Positions 1 to 11,892 of a stretch of DNA of 64,000 bases are shown here, one piece after another. The DNA is from Todiramphus chloris collaris (lineage: Eukaryota > Chordata > Aves > Coraciiformes > Alcedinidae): contig JANVCC010000018.1 of the NCBI GenBank assembly GCA_025345505.1, positions 61,594,232 through 61,658,231 of the forward strand, read 5' to 3'. The notes beneath the pieces are model-generated. The model had not been told where the DNA came from and did not search any database. It worked only from the letters and a program-made list of their open reading frames with translations. The position numbers and the translations under genes are program-made. The number at the start of each line of letters is the position of its first letter. Positions within the stretch are counted from its first letter, which is position 1.

Positions 1-146
1 AAAGTGCTGTGAAACAATACACAGCAAAATCTGTTAAAAAACCCAAAGCAATCTCCTATCAGCTAAATATGATGCTGAATGTGAAAGCTGAAGGAGTTCA
101 ATGTTTTAATACATAGCAGTGGACATCATCTCATTTATCACCTTAC
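1..146 (-). other. MAP3K5: MAP3K5 intron 9, partial
   Basis: AT-rich intronic sequence from the exon 9 donor (gtaaggtgat, 137-146) to the window edge. Nothing else is recognisable. Confidence 0.9.
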
Positions 147-306
147 CATGCTGGTGCCTTTAGCTTAAACAGCTTTTCTGAAGCCTGGATCACTCTTATA
201 TGGTCATTAGCCAACATGCTAGCCCCCAAGAAAGATCCCACTTCCCAATAGCTCTGCAGTTTCTCCAGGCTCCCCTTTTTACCAAGCAGGCTGCTGATCT
301 TTACTC
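147..306 (-). CDS. MAP3K5: MAP3K5 coding exon 9 (residues 441-493 plus two bases of codon 494)
   Basis: This is the last coding exon in the window, still in the TPR helices. Segments are VKISSLLGKKGSLEKLQSYW, EVGSFLGASMLANDHIRVIQ and ASEKLFKLKAPA, then TG of Trp494. The acceptor is cttctttttactacag and the donor is gtaaggtgat. The 160-nt length is 2 + 52 codons + 2. The next exon (human YLKSIVETILIY segment) is not in the remaining 146 bases. Confidence 0.96.
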
Positions 307-3300
307 CTGTAGTAAAAAGAAGAACAGATCACAGTAATGTATTAAAGAAGTTTTAAAATAACCATTTTCCTGATTTGAATCCTATTAATTGTTTAAATTA
401 CTGTAGCCTCTCCATTTAAATGAAGTAAGATGGAAATCATACTTACCAGTTAATGTTATATGCTTTCCAAACACCCTAAGCAGTAGCAGATTTTTTTTCC
501 CCCTCCCTCTCTTCCTAAAGGCTTCTCAAGAAAGGAACTTTCAGACATCACTGTCAGGACAAGGCCATTGTCAGATTACCTATGTTCTTGCATGGACCTC
601 ATCTGTAAAGGTAAATTGGGGCCTTAGGCTACTCAACATAGCTGTAAAAACTTAACAGATGCTGAATAAGGCACCTATTATGTTTTTTGCTGCTTTGTTT
701 TTTTGACTTACAAGCCCCAAGCCCCAAACTTACCTTTATAGACAAGGTCCCATACAGAAGGAACAGATGATCCACTGGGCTTCTTCCAGCAGTGATGTTC
801 TTTTAATTGCCGCAAGTCCTACCCCAATGAAAGACATCTATTAATATTCAAAAGTCCCTCAACACCTCAAGATTATGGAGAGCCTCAGGTTTTATTTTGA
901 TTTGCTATGTTTTCTGAGAACTACCAAGTTTTCCTATGGTCTTCAGGATGATTTTTAGTTAATATTAGCTGCTATGTACTTATAGCTAATTTGAATGTGC
1001 TACACCATCCCCCGCAAATAAAACAATCTGCAGCTTACAAGACAAGCCTCTTCACCACCGTAGTCTTTTATTCACTGTTCCCAGTTTCCTCCCATGTCAC
1101 CTTCCATTGTCCTTGATATTAAGGCTGAGTATTCACAAGAAATTTCAAAGCAACTGTTGATGTTTATTTTTTCCTTAACCTTCCATAAGCAGCTAGCAAG
1201 CTAAACTTCATACTGGAAGCAGCAATAAATCTTATCAAAAGCAATACCATACATTTCAGTCCATAAAATTAACCTTGTTTTCTCACAATGTTCACATTTT
1301 TCTGTTATCAGCAGCATACAGTAGATGTTTTAAAGTGTGAAATTGTATCCAAGTGGTTCATAGCCTATTTCACACCCGTATTTCACGCTTTCTGCTCTCT
1401 GGTTAACAAGAAATTGTCATGCTTGAGTAACATACAGAACAAAGTAATACTTAAATCATATAATAACATTGTTTGCTTCTTGGGAAAGAAGTTTTAGTTA
1501 TTCCTGAAGAGGAAAAAATGGAATAGATCTTAGAAAACATCTCAGATGTACCTGAGACATGCTGCAATCTACATCATCTCCATCAACTCCACAACATACA
1601 GCAGTGATCACCTCTATGCATATCAGTTCTTCAAGGCTTTAAGCCAGGGTGCTATACACATGCACATTGTCAAGAGACCACTTGAGGATGTACAACTACA
1701 TTTGTCACTGTAGGACAGGAGGGGACAATTTGTGTTTAATGTGTTCAGCTTCAGTTGGGATTCTAGAAACCAAAACCTATACACTATGCACAAAACACAG
1801 TAAACGGGAAAAAATTAATCTCCCCCAGGGCCCTGGAGTTAACACTACTCAGCAAATCCTCAAAGGATGAAAGGCTTTGCTAGAACGTCTAAAACATTTA
1901 CATGTACATGACAGCAACATGAAAGATTAGACGGACATCTACTAACTTCCACAGGCTTCGAATGTGACTTCATCACAAAGAAAATAAGGAATCGGTATCT
2001 CAGGGATACATGAATCATTTCAGACATATACCATTGCTGGGAGGAAGGAGAAAGGGAGCACGGCCTTCACCAAGTACTAGGCAGTGGCACTCACAGTTGC
2101 ACATTGACAAGCTATCACAAGCTATCTGTCACAGCGAGCAGCAGCTCTGGTCTCTGGTTCTCAGGCTTACATTCTCCGCCACGCTCCACTGCGTCTGCAG
2201 GAACTCACCCATCACAAACCTGCTGCGCTCCAGACGTCGGCACAGAGCCAAAGCATGGTACAAACTGAGCGTGTGGTTTTGATGAAAAGTACAACCCACA
2301 TAGGGAGGGACTGGGATTACTGGACTTGGCAGGGAGAAGTGTTTGTTAGCAGGGTAAGACTGGTGATTTGCAGTTCCAGCTCATGGAATGAGGGAGAGCT
2401 CTAGGAAGATAGTGGGGGAAAGGATGGATGTGTAACAGCAATGGTATCTGAGGACACCGTGTTTTGGAATCATTACTGCTATGTAGCCTGGATGAACTGC
2501 AACTTTGACACAGGTATTATGTGAAGTGGATCCTGTTACCTTAGAGAAGACAGCACCAGCTTCTCATCAAATTCTTCTGAGACAGATGAGGTAGTCAGTG
2601 CTAAAACTCACTCTACTTTGCTGACCTTCCTCTACAAAGCTCATCTACAAACTTACTTATCCCTGAAAATCAAGTTGGAAAAAAGCAGTTGCAGTGTGCA
2701 GACGTTAGCAATAGGTTCAGAAGACTATAATTTATAAATATGGGAATTTGTTTTGTTTTGATTTCCAGAGGCTTTGGTCTTTGGGGAGGGGGAGCAAAAA
2801 TACCTTTCTGTGCAAAGTGAACGCCTTCATGAATTTCACTCTGAGTTTGTGGCCTACTCGTATAATTTTTCTTCTTTAGTTTATTTTGATTTCACCATCC
2901 TTAAAAGTTTTTCGAGAGTCTAAGAAAACCCAGGCAAACTCAAGACATTCTCTCCTTCCAGGATAAGTTTGGTGCTCACAGGGGGAGGAAAAAAAAAGCA
3001 GTAGTTGAATTCCAGTATATTTTAATAAAAAATATTTTGCCTTAAAAATAAATGAGCCAAAATAGAGGAATCATTAAGGCCAGAAAAGATATTGTTTTTA
3101 TAACACCAAGAATATACCCTCAGCGTATGAAGAAAATAAGATACAGTAAGTAGATATTACCAGTTAAATATTACTATGAAGCCTTTATAAACAAACAGCT
3201 TTCCTTGCTCAAATATTGACAGAACAATTCATACTACAGGATCCTCTGTGTGTCAAAGTTGCACAGCCTGCAGAGAACATTGCTGCCAATACAAGGCACT

Positions 3301-4039
3301 GCATTTCTGTTTTGGTCTCAAAGGTCTGCAATTTTGTACAGGTAAGAAAGCAGAAAAACTATTCAGAAAACAGAAGGATTTTAATTAATGCTTTGCATGA
3401 TTATCTAGTTGCAGACTATTATCTGACAAATAGAGGTAGGAACTTTTAGAAGGCAGATTTTCTGATCTGCTGCAGATTGGTAAAAATTCTTCTGGCTACT
3501 GGCCTTACTCTTAATTTTACTGGAGTTATCACGATATTGTCAGTGTTGTCTGATATGCACATTCTAATGACAGCCTCATGCACACTCTGAAGTACTAATA
3601 GGGACCATATCCTTCCTTAGCCTTTCCCAACCTACCAATACCATTTCCACATAACATGGACTGAACTTCAACCAGTTTGCTCTCACCTGTCTCCTCATTT
3701 CCCACCAGAAGGCAGATTTCCTCTAATGTCTATGTGCTAGAGATAGTGCTGCAAGTAGACTCCAAACTGAATGCACTGCTAGGCAAATCTAGTTACTGCT
3801 AACAAATGGCCTTGTACACGCAGATCTAACCAAGAAGTGACATCAAAAAAATGATACATATATGATATTCTTGGGACAGGAAAAAAATCAAAACATTGTC
3901 CCACACAACCTTTGTGGGTTTGCTTAGTTTTGTTTGAAACATTAGCATTAGCCCAAGACAAAGAAAATACTAAATTATACTCAGAATGTAGCACAACTCA
4001 AGCTAGCTGACAAACCTCATTGTACAAAAACAAATAGGG

Positions 4040-4718
4040 ACCTGGAAAAACAATCCAGGAGTGTAGCACAAGCTGGGATCTACTCATCTGGGGAGCAGCT
4101 CTGTGGAAAGTGACCTCGGAATCCTGGGAAACAACAAGTTCAATGTGAATCACCATGTGGGGCAGCACCAAAGAAAGCTAAGAGGATTCTGGGCTGCATC
4201 AACAAGGGCATCACCAGCAGAGATAAAGAAGTCATCAGCTCAAGCAGTCAGCTCTTGTCAGACCACATCTGGAATACTGTGTTCAGTTTTGGTCCCCACT
4301 ATACAAAAAACCAGACGTGGACAGGCTGGAGAAGGTCCACTAAGACAATCAAAGAACTGGGAAGCTGCTGTCTGACAAAAGGCTGAGAGAACTGGGTTTG
4401 TTCAGCCTTGAGACAATAAGGCTTAGACCTTATCACCATGTTCTAGTATTTAAAGGGTGGCTACAAAAATGGAGATTCTCTTTTTTCAGGAAGTTGCGTG
4501 AAGAAGAGTTACTCCTATGGAGGTTCTGATAGGACACAAGAACACCAGCCATTGGAATAATCTCCCCAGGGAAGTGGTGGATTCCCCAACACTGACCACT
4601 TTCAAGATTCATCTGGACAGGGTGTGGAGCCATCTTGTCTAGACTGTACTTTTGCCAAGAAAGGTTGGACCAAATGATCCTTGAGGTCCCTTCCAACCTG
4701 GTATTCTGTGATTCCATG
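4040..4718 (+). mobile_element. CR1 LINE 3' fragment (5'-truncated, diverged)
   Basis: The sequence follows the CR1 3' region in plus orientation. Markers are a CAGACCACATCTGGAATACT-type segment, TCAGCCTTGAGACAA, GGGAAGTGGTGGA, and the terminal GGTTGGACCAAATGATCCTT then GAGGTCCCTTCCAACCTGG. It ends in a single degenerate terminal octamer (attctgtgattcc). Many substitutions and small gaps are present and no intact coding frame remains. It is antisense to MAP3K5. Confidence 0.88.
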
Positions 4719-4970
4719 AACAGTGACCACATTCTTACCAACAAGAAATCAATGATCAATGACACACAGAGGGTCTATAGTATATACATATATGAAAACT
4801 TGTTTCAAAATGGCTAAATCAATTTGAGACTTAAAATTACTTTGACAGTATTTCTTATAAAAAACCCAAGAAAAATAGGCACTAATGTATAACAGGAGGG
4901 GTTGCTCTATGCAGGGTTTTCAGCAGACATGAAGTAAATGTTTGCATAAGAGAAAGGAACACCAACAGCT

Positions 4971-5140
4971 AAAAAACCCCAAAACCAAACCAATCAACCA
5001 ACCCAATCAACCAAACCAAAAACCCCACCAAAAAAACTCCACCACAAAACAAACACCAAAAAACCCCAAAAAACCAACAAAACAAACAAACAAAAAACAT
5101 GAACAAAAACCCAAACAAACAAAAACAAAACCTAAAAACT
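4971..5140. repeat. A/C-only low-complexity tract
   Basis: About 170 bases in which the plus strand is almost only A and C (AACC, CAAA, AAAACCCC units), with very few T and G. It can be read as a Lys/Pro/Asn/Gln-rich frame but is low-complexity DNA, not a gene. Confidence 0.9.
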
Positions 5141-6074
5141 TCCACCAAAGAGTTACCAGATATTTCTCCACTAAATAATTCACTAGCTGTGGATGGTACC
5201 TTAAGGAATAAGGAACTTTAATTTCTGTAACTTTCTCCATACAAACAACAGGGAAAACACCACTGAACAAACTCACAAGACGATGATACCAAACATCTGA
5301 TCCCTACAGCTTTAACCAGTACAATTAATTTGTCCAAATCTATTTGGCTGTAGCCTGTGTACAATTGAGAGGTTTCTTTAAAATGGAAGGATTCAAATTA
5401 AACTGCACAATAAATACAGCCCAGCTTCACTAATCTATCTAATTTAAAATTAGGTCAGCTGAGTGGATATTTGCAAATGCTATGTGGAAAGCACAACATA
5501 TATTTTTACCTCTTACACTGGCACAAGCATTCAATTTTCAGTAGGAGATTATTCTATCTGACCCAAGAAGCAAAATCTCACCCACTAGCAGAAACTCTAG
5601 TTTTTTAGATGGGGAACTCTAGGTAGCCTATCACATCCAAATGTACACCTTCATTCACACCAGAGAATTTCAATTTCACTTTCATTATGTGAAAGTAACC
5701 AGCTCACTCTGACCGTCACACTCAAAAAAACTCTGTCTAGAAAATTACTCCCAGACATACAGTGCACACCTAACTTCTAGAGAAGTGGTTGATTATAGAT
5801 ACATTCTGTGAAATAGATTGTTTCTTTCTCATGTGACAACCTCCTTGGGTGACTGAAGCATCAAAAAGACTTTTCAATAAGTCAAGAATTACACAAATTT
5901 ATGGAATGAATACCAGTTGCAAAGGACACATTACTACATATTACAACATTCGGTGCTTTCTCCTGTACCTTCCCTGAAAGTACCGCTGACTAATATTGAT
6001 TTTGCACTTTCCTCAAATCCAGCAAAATCAAAAACAAAAAAGACACATTTTTTCCTTCTTAATCAAGAATTTTT

Positions 6075-6280
6075 TTACAGCGAGGGTGGTGAGACATTGG
6101 ACCAGACTGTCCAGGGAAGCTGTGAATACCCCATTGCTGAAAGAGTTCAAGGTCAGGTTGAGCAATGTGAGCAAGTGAAAGATGTCCCTGCCCATGGCAG
6201 TGAGGTTGGACTAGATAGGTTTTAAAGGTCCCTTCCAACTCAAACCACTGTGTGATTCTATGATTCTATGATTCTATGAA
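6075..6280 (+). mobile_element. CR1 LINE 3' end with terminal ATTCTATG repeats
   Basis: The last ~200 bp of a CR1 copy in plus orientation, with GTGGTGAGACATTGG-like and GGTTGGACTAGATAGG segments and AAGGTCCCTTCCAACTCAAA. It ends in tandem ATTCTATG octamers (about 6255-6279), the hallmark of avian CR1 3' ends. Confidence 0.9.
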
Positions 6281-6751
6281 TAGAGACATTCAGGAAAGCT
6301 CAAAGTAAAGCACTGGAAGAGAAACATTCTTCTCTCAGCCCATCTCAAGCTCAAGTCAAATGCATCCCCACTGTTAGGATGGATTTTTTGTCCATATTCC
6401 CTACAGTTCTACAGGGAATTTTGTTTGATTATTTTAGAGGATGCTAGCTGGAACTGCATATGCCTCCAGTTGTTCCTGTTTCACACAAGTAATGCCATTG
6501 CAAAGAAGGTTTGTCAGTTTTCACTGAGCAGTTTTCACTGATAACCAGTTAAGACCTTGCAACTGGAACCAGGTCCTCATGAAAATGCTCTCCTGGTGGG
6601 ATCAGTGATGGGGGGAAAGACCAACTTAAAATATTTGCATGCTCGCTATCAAAGCATTCATATACAACCATCAGATTTTTCCCCGTGACAGTGGGTGGTG
6701 TCAAACTTTCACTAGAATGCGATTTCACCGTGAATTTGAAGCTATAATTAC

Positions 6752-6864
6752 CAACTTTCCGTAGCTCGAAAGAAGTATCAAAGCAATGTCCAGCTGCCCG
6801 GAGGAGTACTGCATAATTAATTCCTGACTGTAATGTTGGCTCTGACTCAAATGCCTTCTTGAAC
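6752..6864 (-). CDS. MAP3K5: MAP3K5 coding exon 8 (residues 403-440 plus first base of codon 441)
   Basis: TPR-region exon. The translation is FKKAFESEPTLQSGINYAVL, then LRAAGHCFDTSFELRKV. The acceptor ttttttctag|GTTC is strong. The donor GTTG|gtaattatag is weak at +4 to +6. The intronic frame stays open past the donor for over 60 codons, so the exon end was set by the human match and by phase with exon 9 (G|GA = Gly441). Human has LAAGHQFESS where this has RAAGHCFDTS. Confidence 0.96.
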
Positions 6865-7097
6865 CTAGAAAAAATAAACATACAAGTTTACTTTCTAAAT
6901 AATGCGATCTAATAGAGACATAGTTATACTTTTAGGTACTTTAAGTGCTTATCTTCTGTTTACACAGAGAGAATCCATGGAAGTAAAAATATTTTACTGT
7001 TTTCCACACATGCTTTGTGGTTATTTTTAGGAGTCCCGTTATTTATACATTCTCCTCCCATTTCCTTTCCCCTCACACAACAAGCACAGACCCTACT

Positions 7098-7130
7098 CAT
7101 CCATCCATCCATCCATCCATCCATCCATCC
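7098..7130. repeat. (CATC)n tetranucleotide microsatellite
   Basis: Eight perfect tandem CATC units in intron 7. Confidence 0.95.
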
Positions 7131-7678
7131 CAGTAAAGTTGCAGTGTCTTAGTAGATTTACAATTTTCTTTGAGATTAAAAAAAAAAAATACACTATAGC
7201 TTGTCAGAGACCTGTTTCACACAGTTACATTAATTAATAAGCTCATTAATTTACTCTTAAATATATTAATTTTCACCAAGTTGAAGACATTGATTGTATT
7301 ATGAATCTGCTACAGTGACATACAAGCATATCAAAATCCAGAAGAACAGAAGCAAGTGATACAAGGATATACTTTGCATTCAGCTACAATTTCAGCAGCT
7401 CCAAATTTTAATCTTTACTGGGTGTCCCTCACATAGTCCTTATGAATCTATTCACATAAGAAAGGAGTATACCAGATTTTGTTCCACTCGAGAGGAAGTG
7501 AGTGAGCAAGAGGAAGGGCAGTGGTATTCACCTAGCCTAAACCTTGTCTTAATAAAAGTCGAGGGGCTTCACACACACACAGCACACACTATTCTCATGT
7601 TAACAATGTGAGCTGTGGTGACAACAGTGACAGCAGGTCTGTAGTGCTTTAAACTTGTTCTATAGAACATGTTTACTT

Positions 7679-7724
7679 GCATATATATGTGTATATATAT
7701 AAATGCACACACATGCATACACAC
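7679..7724. repeat. TA/TG/CA simple repeat
   Basis: Alternating purine-pyrimidine sequence (ATATATATGTGTATATATAT, then CACACACATGCATACACAC). Confidence 0.85.
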
Positions 7725-10700
7725 CTCTGTAAGGAGGTGGCAAATAGAACTATCACATGTGAGTTAAGGAGCACAAGAGACTCAGTCAACACAGCTCTGC
7801 TACAATAAAAGCAATGGAGTTTAAAATTACTTTCAAAAGGATGGGAAAAATCCAGACAAACAAATGGATTATATAAAGAAACCCCAACATAATTAAGCAG
7901 GTTATGAGATTAATTTCATAAAGAAGGAAACAGAAATAATCTATGCAAAACCTAAGGATTTGGCTTCCAAACTATGCTTTGACATGTTAGCAAATCTAAG
8001 GCGTTTTGATCCTAATAGGCCAAAAATATGTCTATTTAAAAATTATTTTATTATTATTATTATTTTGTTCGCTTTTTTCCCTACTCTAATGATTGGGGAC
8101 TTTGCATCCTTTAACATAAGCCAGGTTCCTATTCAGTCTGCTGCATATATACACTTTCTGTACTCCAGTTGTCCACCTCTAACAACTTCATGATTAGACT
8201 AGAGTCCATCCCTCTAAAAAAAAGCATGATCAGCAGAGAATTAGTTCTTCTTCCATCATCTGCCTTTCCTTTTGTACTGTGAGTTACAACAAAATAAGGA
8301 AAAAAGTACGTACAAAGCATTTTCACTCAAAGAACATAAACCCAATAAAAAGCCACCAACCAAAAAGGACAACACTTTAATGGATTCTAAGGATATACAG
8401 CTAGAAGAGACCCATTGGCTGGTGTAATCTCTTTGGAGACATAGTGATGTTGGGAATAGGACAAGTTTCTTTCCCTAGAGATCTTTTATGCTGTAATCCT
8501 TATGCAATATCAGGAAAAGGAGAGAAGAAAGATTGACAGAAGAAGAAAAAAACATTGAAAATAAGTATTAGTGTTCCAATACAAGAGACTGTACTTTTGT
8601 TTTTTTATTTTTCACCAAACTGCATAATTTCTGGCATGACTATCAGAACTTCTTTAGTTCTTGGACAAATACACACAAAACTTCAACATTTGAAGATAAA
8701 ATAAGCATCTCTCGTGCACATCAGCAAGTGTCACCTTTATGATGTAAACAGAGTTGATCATACAGGCAAAGGAGGTGGAGATGAGCTTAAGTTTGCAAAA
8801 CAGCTATTGCTTGCAGAAGTAAGGGTGAAACAGCCTGAAAAAAGCCCTTCTAAATATATTGCCAGAGAGGCACCATTGGTGTTGCTGATGTGCTCAGTTT
8901 TGGCCAGCGCTGAGTCCACTAGAGATGTCTGGAACTTGTCTCTTGTCAGAGGCCACCCCTGCAGTCCTCTGCTGCCAGGACCTTGCCAGCAAACCCCACT
9001 AAACCAGCAGGCACCTGAAGGGAACTTTTGTTCCTAGGTTCTGCCTTTTCTTTCTAAATTGCTTCCAAATCTCCCCCCCACAGCAGAAATCCTTTTTCCT
9101 AGCCATCTTTATGTGCTACTCACACCAAGAAATACTAGTATCTTGGACTTCTGCAGTCCTATTTATCTCTCCTAAATTGTTACAACCCAAAGTGTAACTT
9201 TATACTCAGTGTGATCCTGTGCTGACATTCTTGAACCTCCCTTATATCCACAGTGTGCATTTTTGCTGTCCAGACTAAGAAGAAATAAAAATTTAAAAAC
9301 CTGACAATAAATTTTGAATAGATGAAAATATTCACATTTTCACAAACAGAAGTCACATCTGTTGACTGAAGTAATTTAAATTCAACTGGTGCCATTGCTG
9401 TACATTGTCACGCCCCAAATATCACTAAAGGAACCCATCCAGTAGCACAGAAAGGCGGTAGGATTTTAAAGTCTGCCAGTGAACTGGTTTAGCTTCTGTA
9501 ATTATAAATCTCATCAAGAAACTGAAAGCTGACATTTGGGAAAATCTCACAGTGTAGACACTGAATTAGGGAGGTAGCAGTGAAAAGATCTGCATAAAGA
9601 CTTGATAGCTTTGGTAAATCTGATTTGCACTGTCAGTATGCAACAAGAAAGTGACAGTTAAGAATTAATCTTCCATCTCTTCTCTCATATTTATTTGAAA
9701 GGTGCTTTGTAACTATCAGGAAAGCACACTGCCTGACTTTTTCTATTTTTTTTTTTCTGAATAGACCAAAGTACCTTGACCTCACTAGTTGTTGCAAAAC
9801 CCATGCTTTGGTTCTGCTGGCAAATTGTCATTATCTTAAGCAATTCACTATACATTTGTCTAAGACTGAGATAATTACCTTTATCTCAACATAAAGTAAC
9901 ACTATCAGGGAGGCACTGTTCCTGCACACACCTTGCCCTGTTGTGGCCTGATGCAGCACTAGAGTAGGTCTGCTCCTTCTCAAGAGTGCTCCACTGAGTT
10001 ATGAGTCAACCCTTCAGCCCCATCAAGCCCGCTGTATGACTAACATGAGAATTCAAATCAATATCCAGTAAAAAGTACAAACAAAAAAGCAACTGGCTCA
10101 TCCGGTGTAGCTTCCAGCTTCCGGTCAAACCCCAGCTTGACTCTGAACAGAGATCACCTTGTTCCACAGCAGCATGCGCACGGAACAGTTTGTGTTGGGT
10201 CTAATGTGCAAGAGACTTCAGGGATTACTTAGGGGCAGACTGGTCAGCAGCCTAACCTGCTGCAGGAGCTGCTGGCCTGCTGTCTTTTCCCAAACTGGTA
10301 TGCCTAACTGCAACCACCTCCCCTCGTGTTAATGTATGAGTACTGTGATTTCTAAGCTGCATCTGTCAGAAGCGTGTTAAAAAGACTACATAACATACCC
10401 TGGAAGTAATTACCACTATTATACACATAATTGTTCTTAGTTCAATTAGGTTTAAAAATCTCGAAGTTTATCTGTTCATAAAGCACTATGAATGAGGAAG
10501 AATCAAGATATAATTCCTATTTATTCTATTTAGCTTGTGATAATGCCTGGTATTTGTATACAGGACTATAGTTTTTATAATAGTTTTTGACACTAGCGAA
10601 ATACTTTTTAAAAAACAAAATATTGAAGGTTTTAAAGACAAAATCTTGAAAGTTTCTTGTGGGATTTGCCTTAGAAAAAATATTTTTTTTCTTTAATCCA

Positions 10701-11721
10701 AAATTACGAAGGGGTGATGACGACAATATGCTACATTCCTCTTCTTTCATTATCTTTAAAAAACCCAGAAAGAATTGCAAAACTGTAAAGCATGACCAGA
10801 AATTATAAACTGTACTTTTATTTTGAGGCCATAAATGGTAAATAATTATGTCTTTTCTTTTACCAAAGACAGTTCTAATCTGAAGTATACTATAAACAAG
10901 TGACAAATGACAAAAGCAGAACAAAGCTTTCCATTCCAAGCATTTACTTCAACAGGCAGCTGATGAGCACAAAACCAGGACCAGGATCTGATGTGCAGGA
11001 TGCATAAACACAGATTGTCTGTTTCCTCATCTGAATCATAATAGAGAAAAGCAGGTCTAGGATGGCATCCAGTGCCTCCCTTTTTTAACCTATTCCACAT
11101 AACAGCATTTTAGTGTACTTCAAAAACAATAAAAACCATGACACTTGCCTCTAAAATTAAGGTAGGATTTTTTTCCAGCCTGTTGTGTGTTTCTTTTGAC
11201 TATCGACGGTACTGTAGTTCCCTCTAATATACATATACTACACAGTGATGATGGGGTGATAAAGCTTTTGCAAGCACGAGCATGGAACAGTAATACTGCT
11301 TGTGAAAATGGAAACATGCATCAGTGCAGAGTCAAAACTCAGCACCTTCAACCCTATCTAGCTATATCTATCAGATTGCAGAAAAACCCATTGATTTGCA
11401 GACAATTACTGTCTGTCCCAGATTCCTAAGACTAATACAGTAAACAGGAGACTTCACACTGGGGGAAAAGGAGGAAAATACACTCAGATGAGAGCTACCT
11501 AAACTTGCAAGTCTCTGAGGCACTTCAGGAACTTTGTGGAACAAGATCTGTGAACAACATAAATTTCTCATTCTTAACAAGGAAGCAAAGAAGACTAGAA
11601 GATTCATTGTATCCCTTAAGGATGACAAATATTTGGAATGAAAACCAGTTGGAATATATCTTGTTTAAGAAGTATTTTCCCAATGCTAACAAAAGGATGT
11701 AGATAGAAAAACAGTACTCAC

Positions 11722-11892
11722 CAGAACGTCCCTTTGTCCCTGCTTTCAGTATCTACGAATGCAGATTCCAAAAACATGTCCTTGTAAATTCGACCAACCA
11801 GGCAGTACATGTCAGAAGCTACTTGGTCTTCCTGTTCTACCAGGGGAATCATAATTTCTAGAGCTTTCTGTCTGTCTCCAGGCAAATTTCTC
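11722..11892 (-). CDS. MAP3K5: MAP3K5 coding exon 7 (residues 346-402 plus two bases of codon 403)
   Basis: TPR-region exon. Segments are RNLPGDRQKALEIMIPLVEQ, EDQVASDMYCLVGRIYKDMF and LESAFVDTESRDKGTF. This is the most diverged of the internal exons, with several changes in MIPLVEQED and LESAFVD relative to human, but no gap. The acceptor is atttttaatag|GAGAAA, a pyrimidine tract interrupted by A. The donor is TTCTG|gtgagtactg. Trp403 is split TG|G with exon 8. Confidence 0.96.

Larger units (their letters stand above)
307..6751 (-). other. MAP3K5: MAP3K5 intron 8
   Basis: This 6.4-kb intron holds two CR1 fragments (about 4040-4718 and 6075-6280), a 170-bp A/C-only tract (4971-5140), a 14-bp tandem duplication (6515-6542) and an exon-like segment at 734-818. 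The rest (about 820-4030, 5150-6070) shows no recognisable gene. Its short open frames have no homology or splice context that I can recognise. Confidence 0.85.
6865..11721 (-). other. MAP3K5: MAP3K5 intron 7
   Basis: A 4.9-kb intron. It contains a CATC tetranucleotide repeat (7098-7130), TA/CA-rich simple sequence (7679-7724) and A- and T-runs. No mobile element or gene was recognised in the remainder. Confidence 0.85.

Noticed and set aside
4942..5178. Lys/Pro/Asn/Gln-rich 78-codon frame
   Set aside because: Translation of the A/C-only low-complexity tract.
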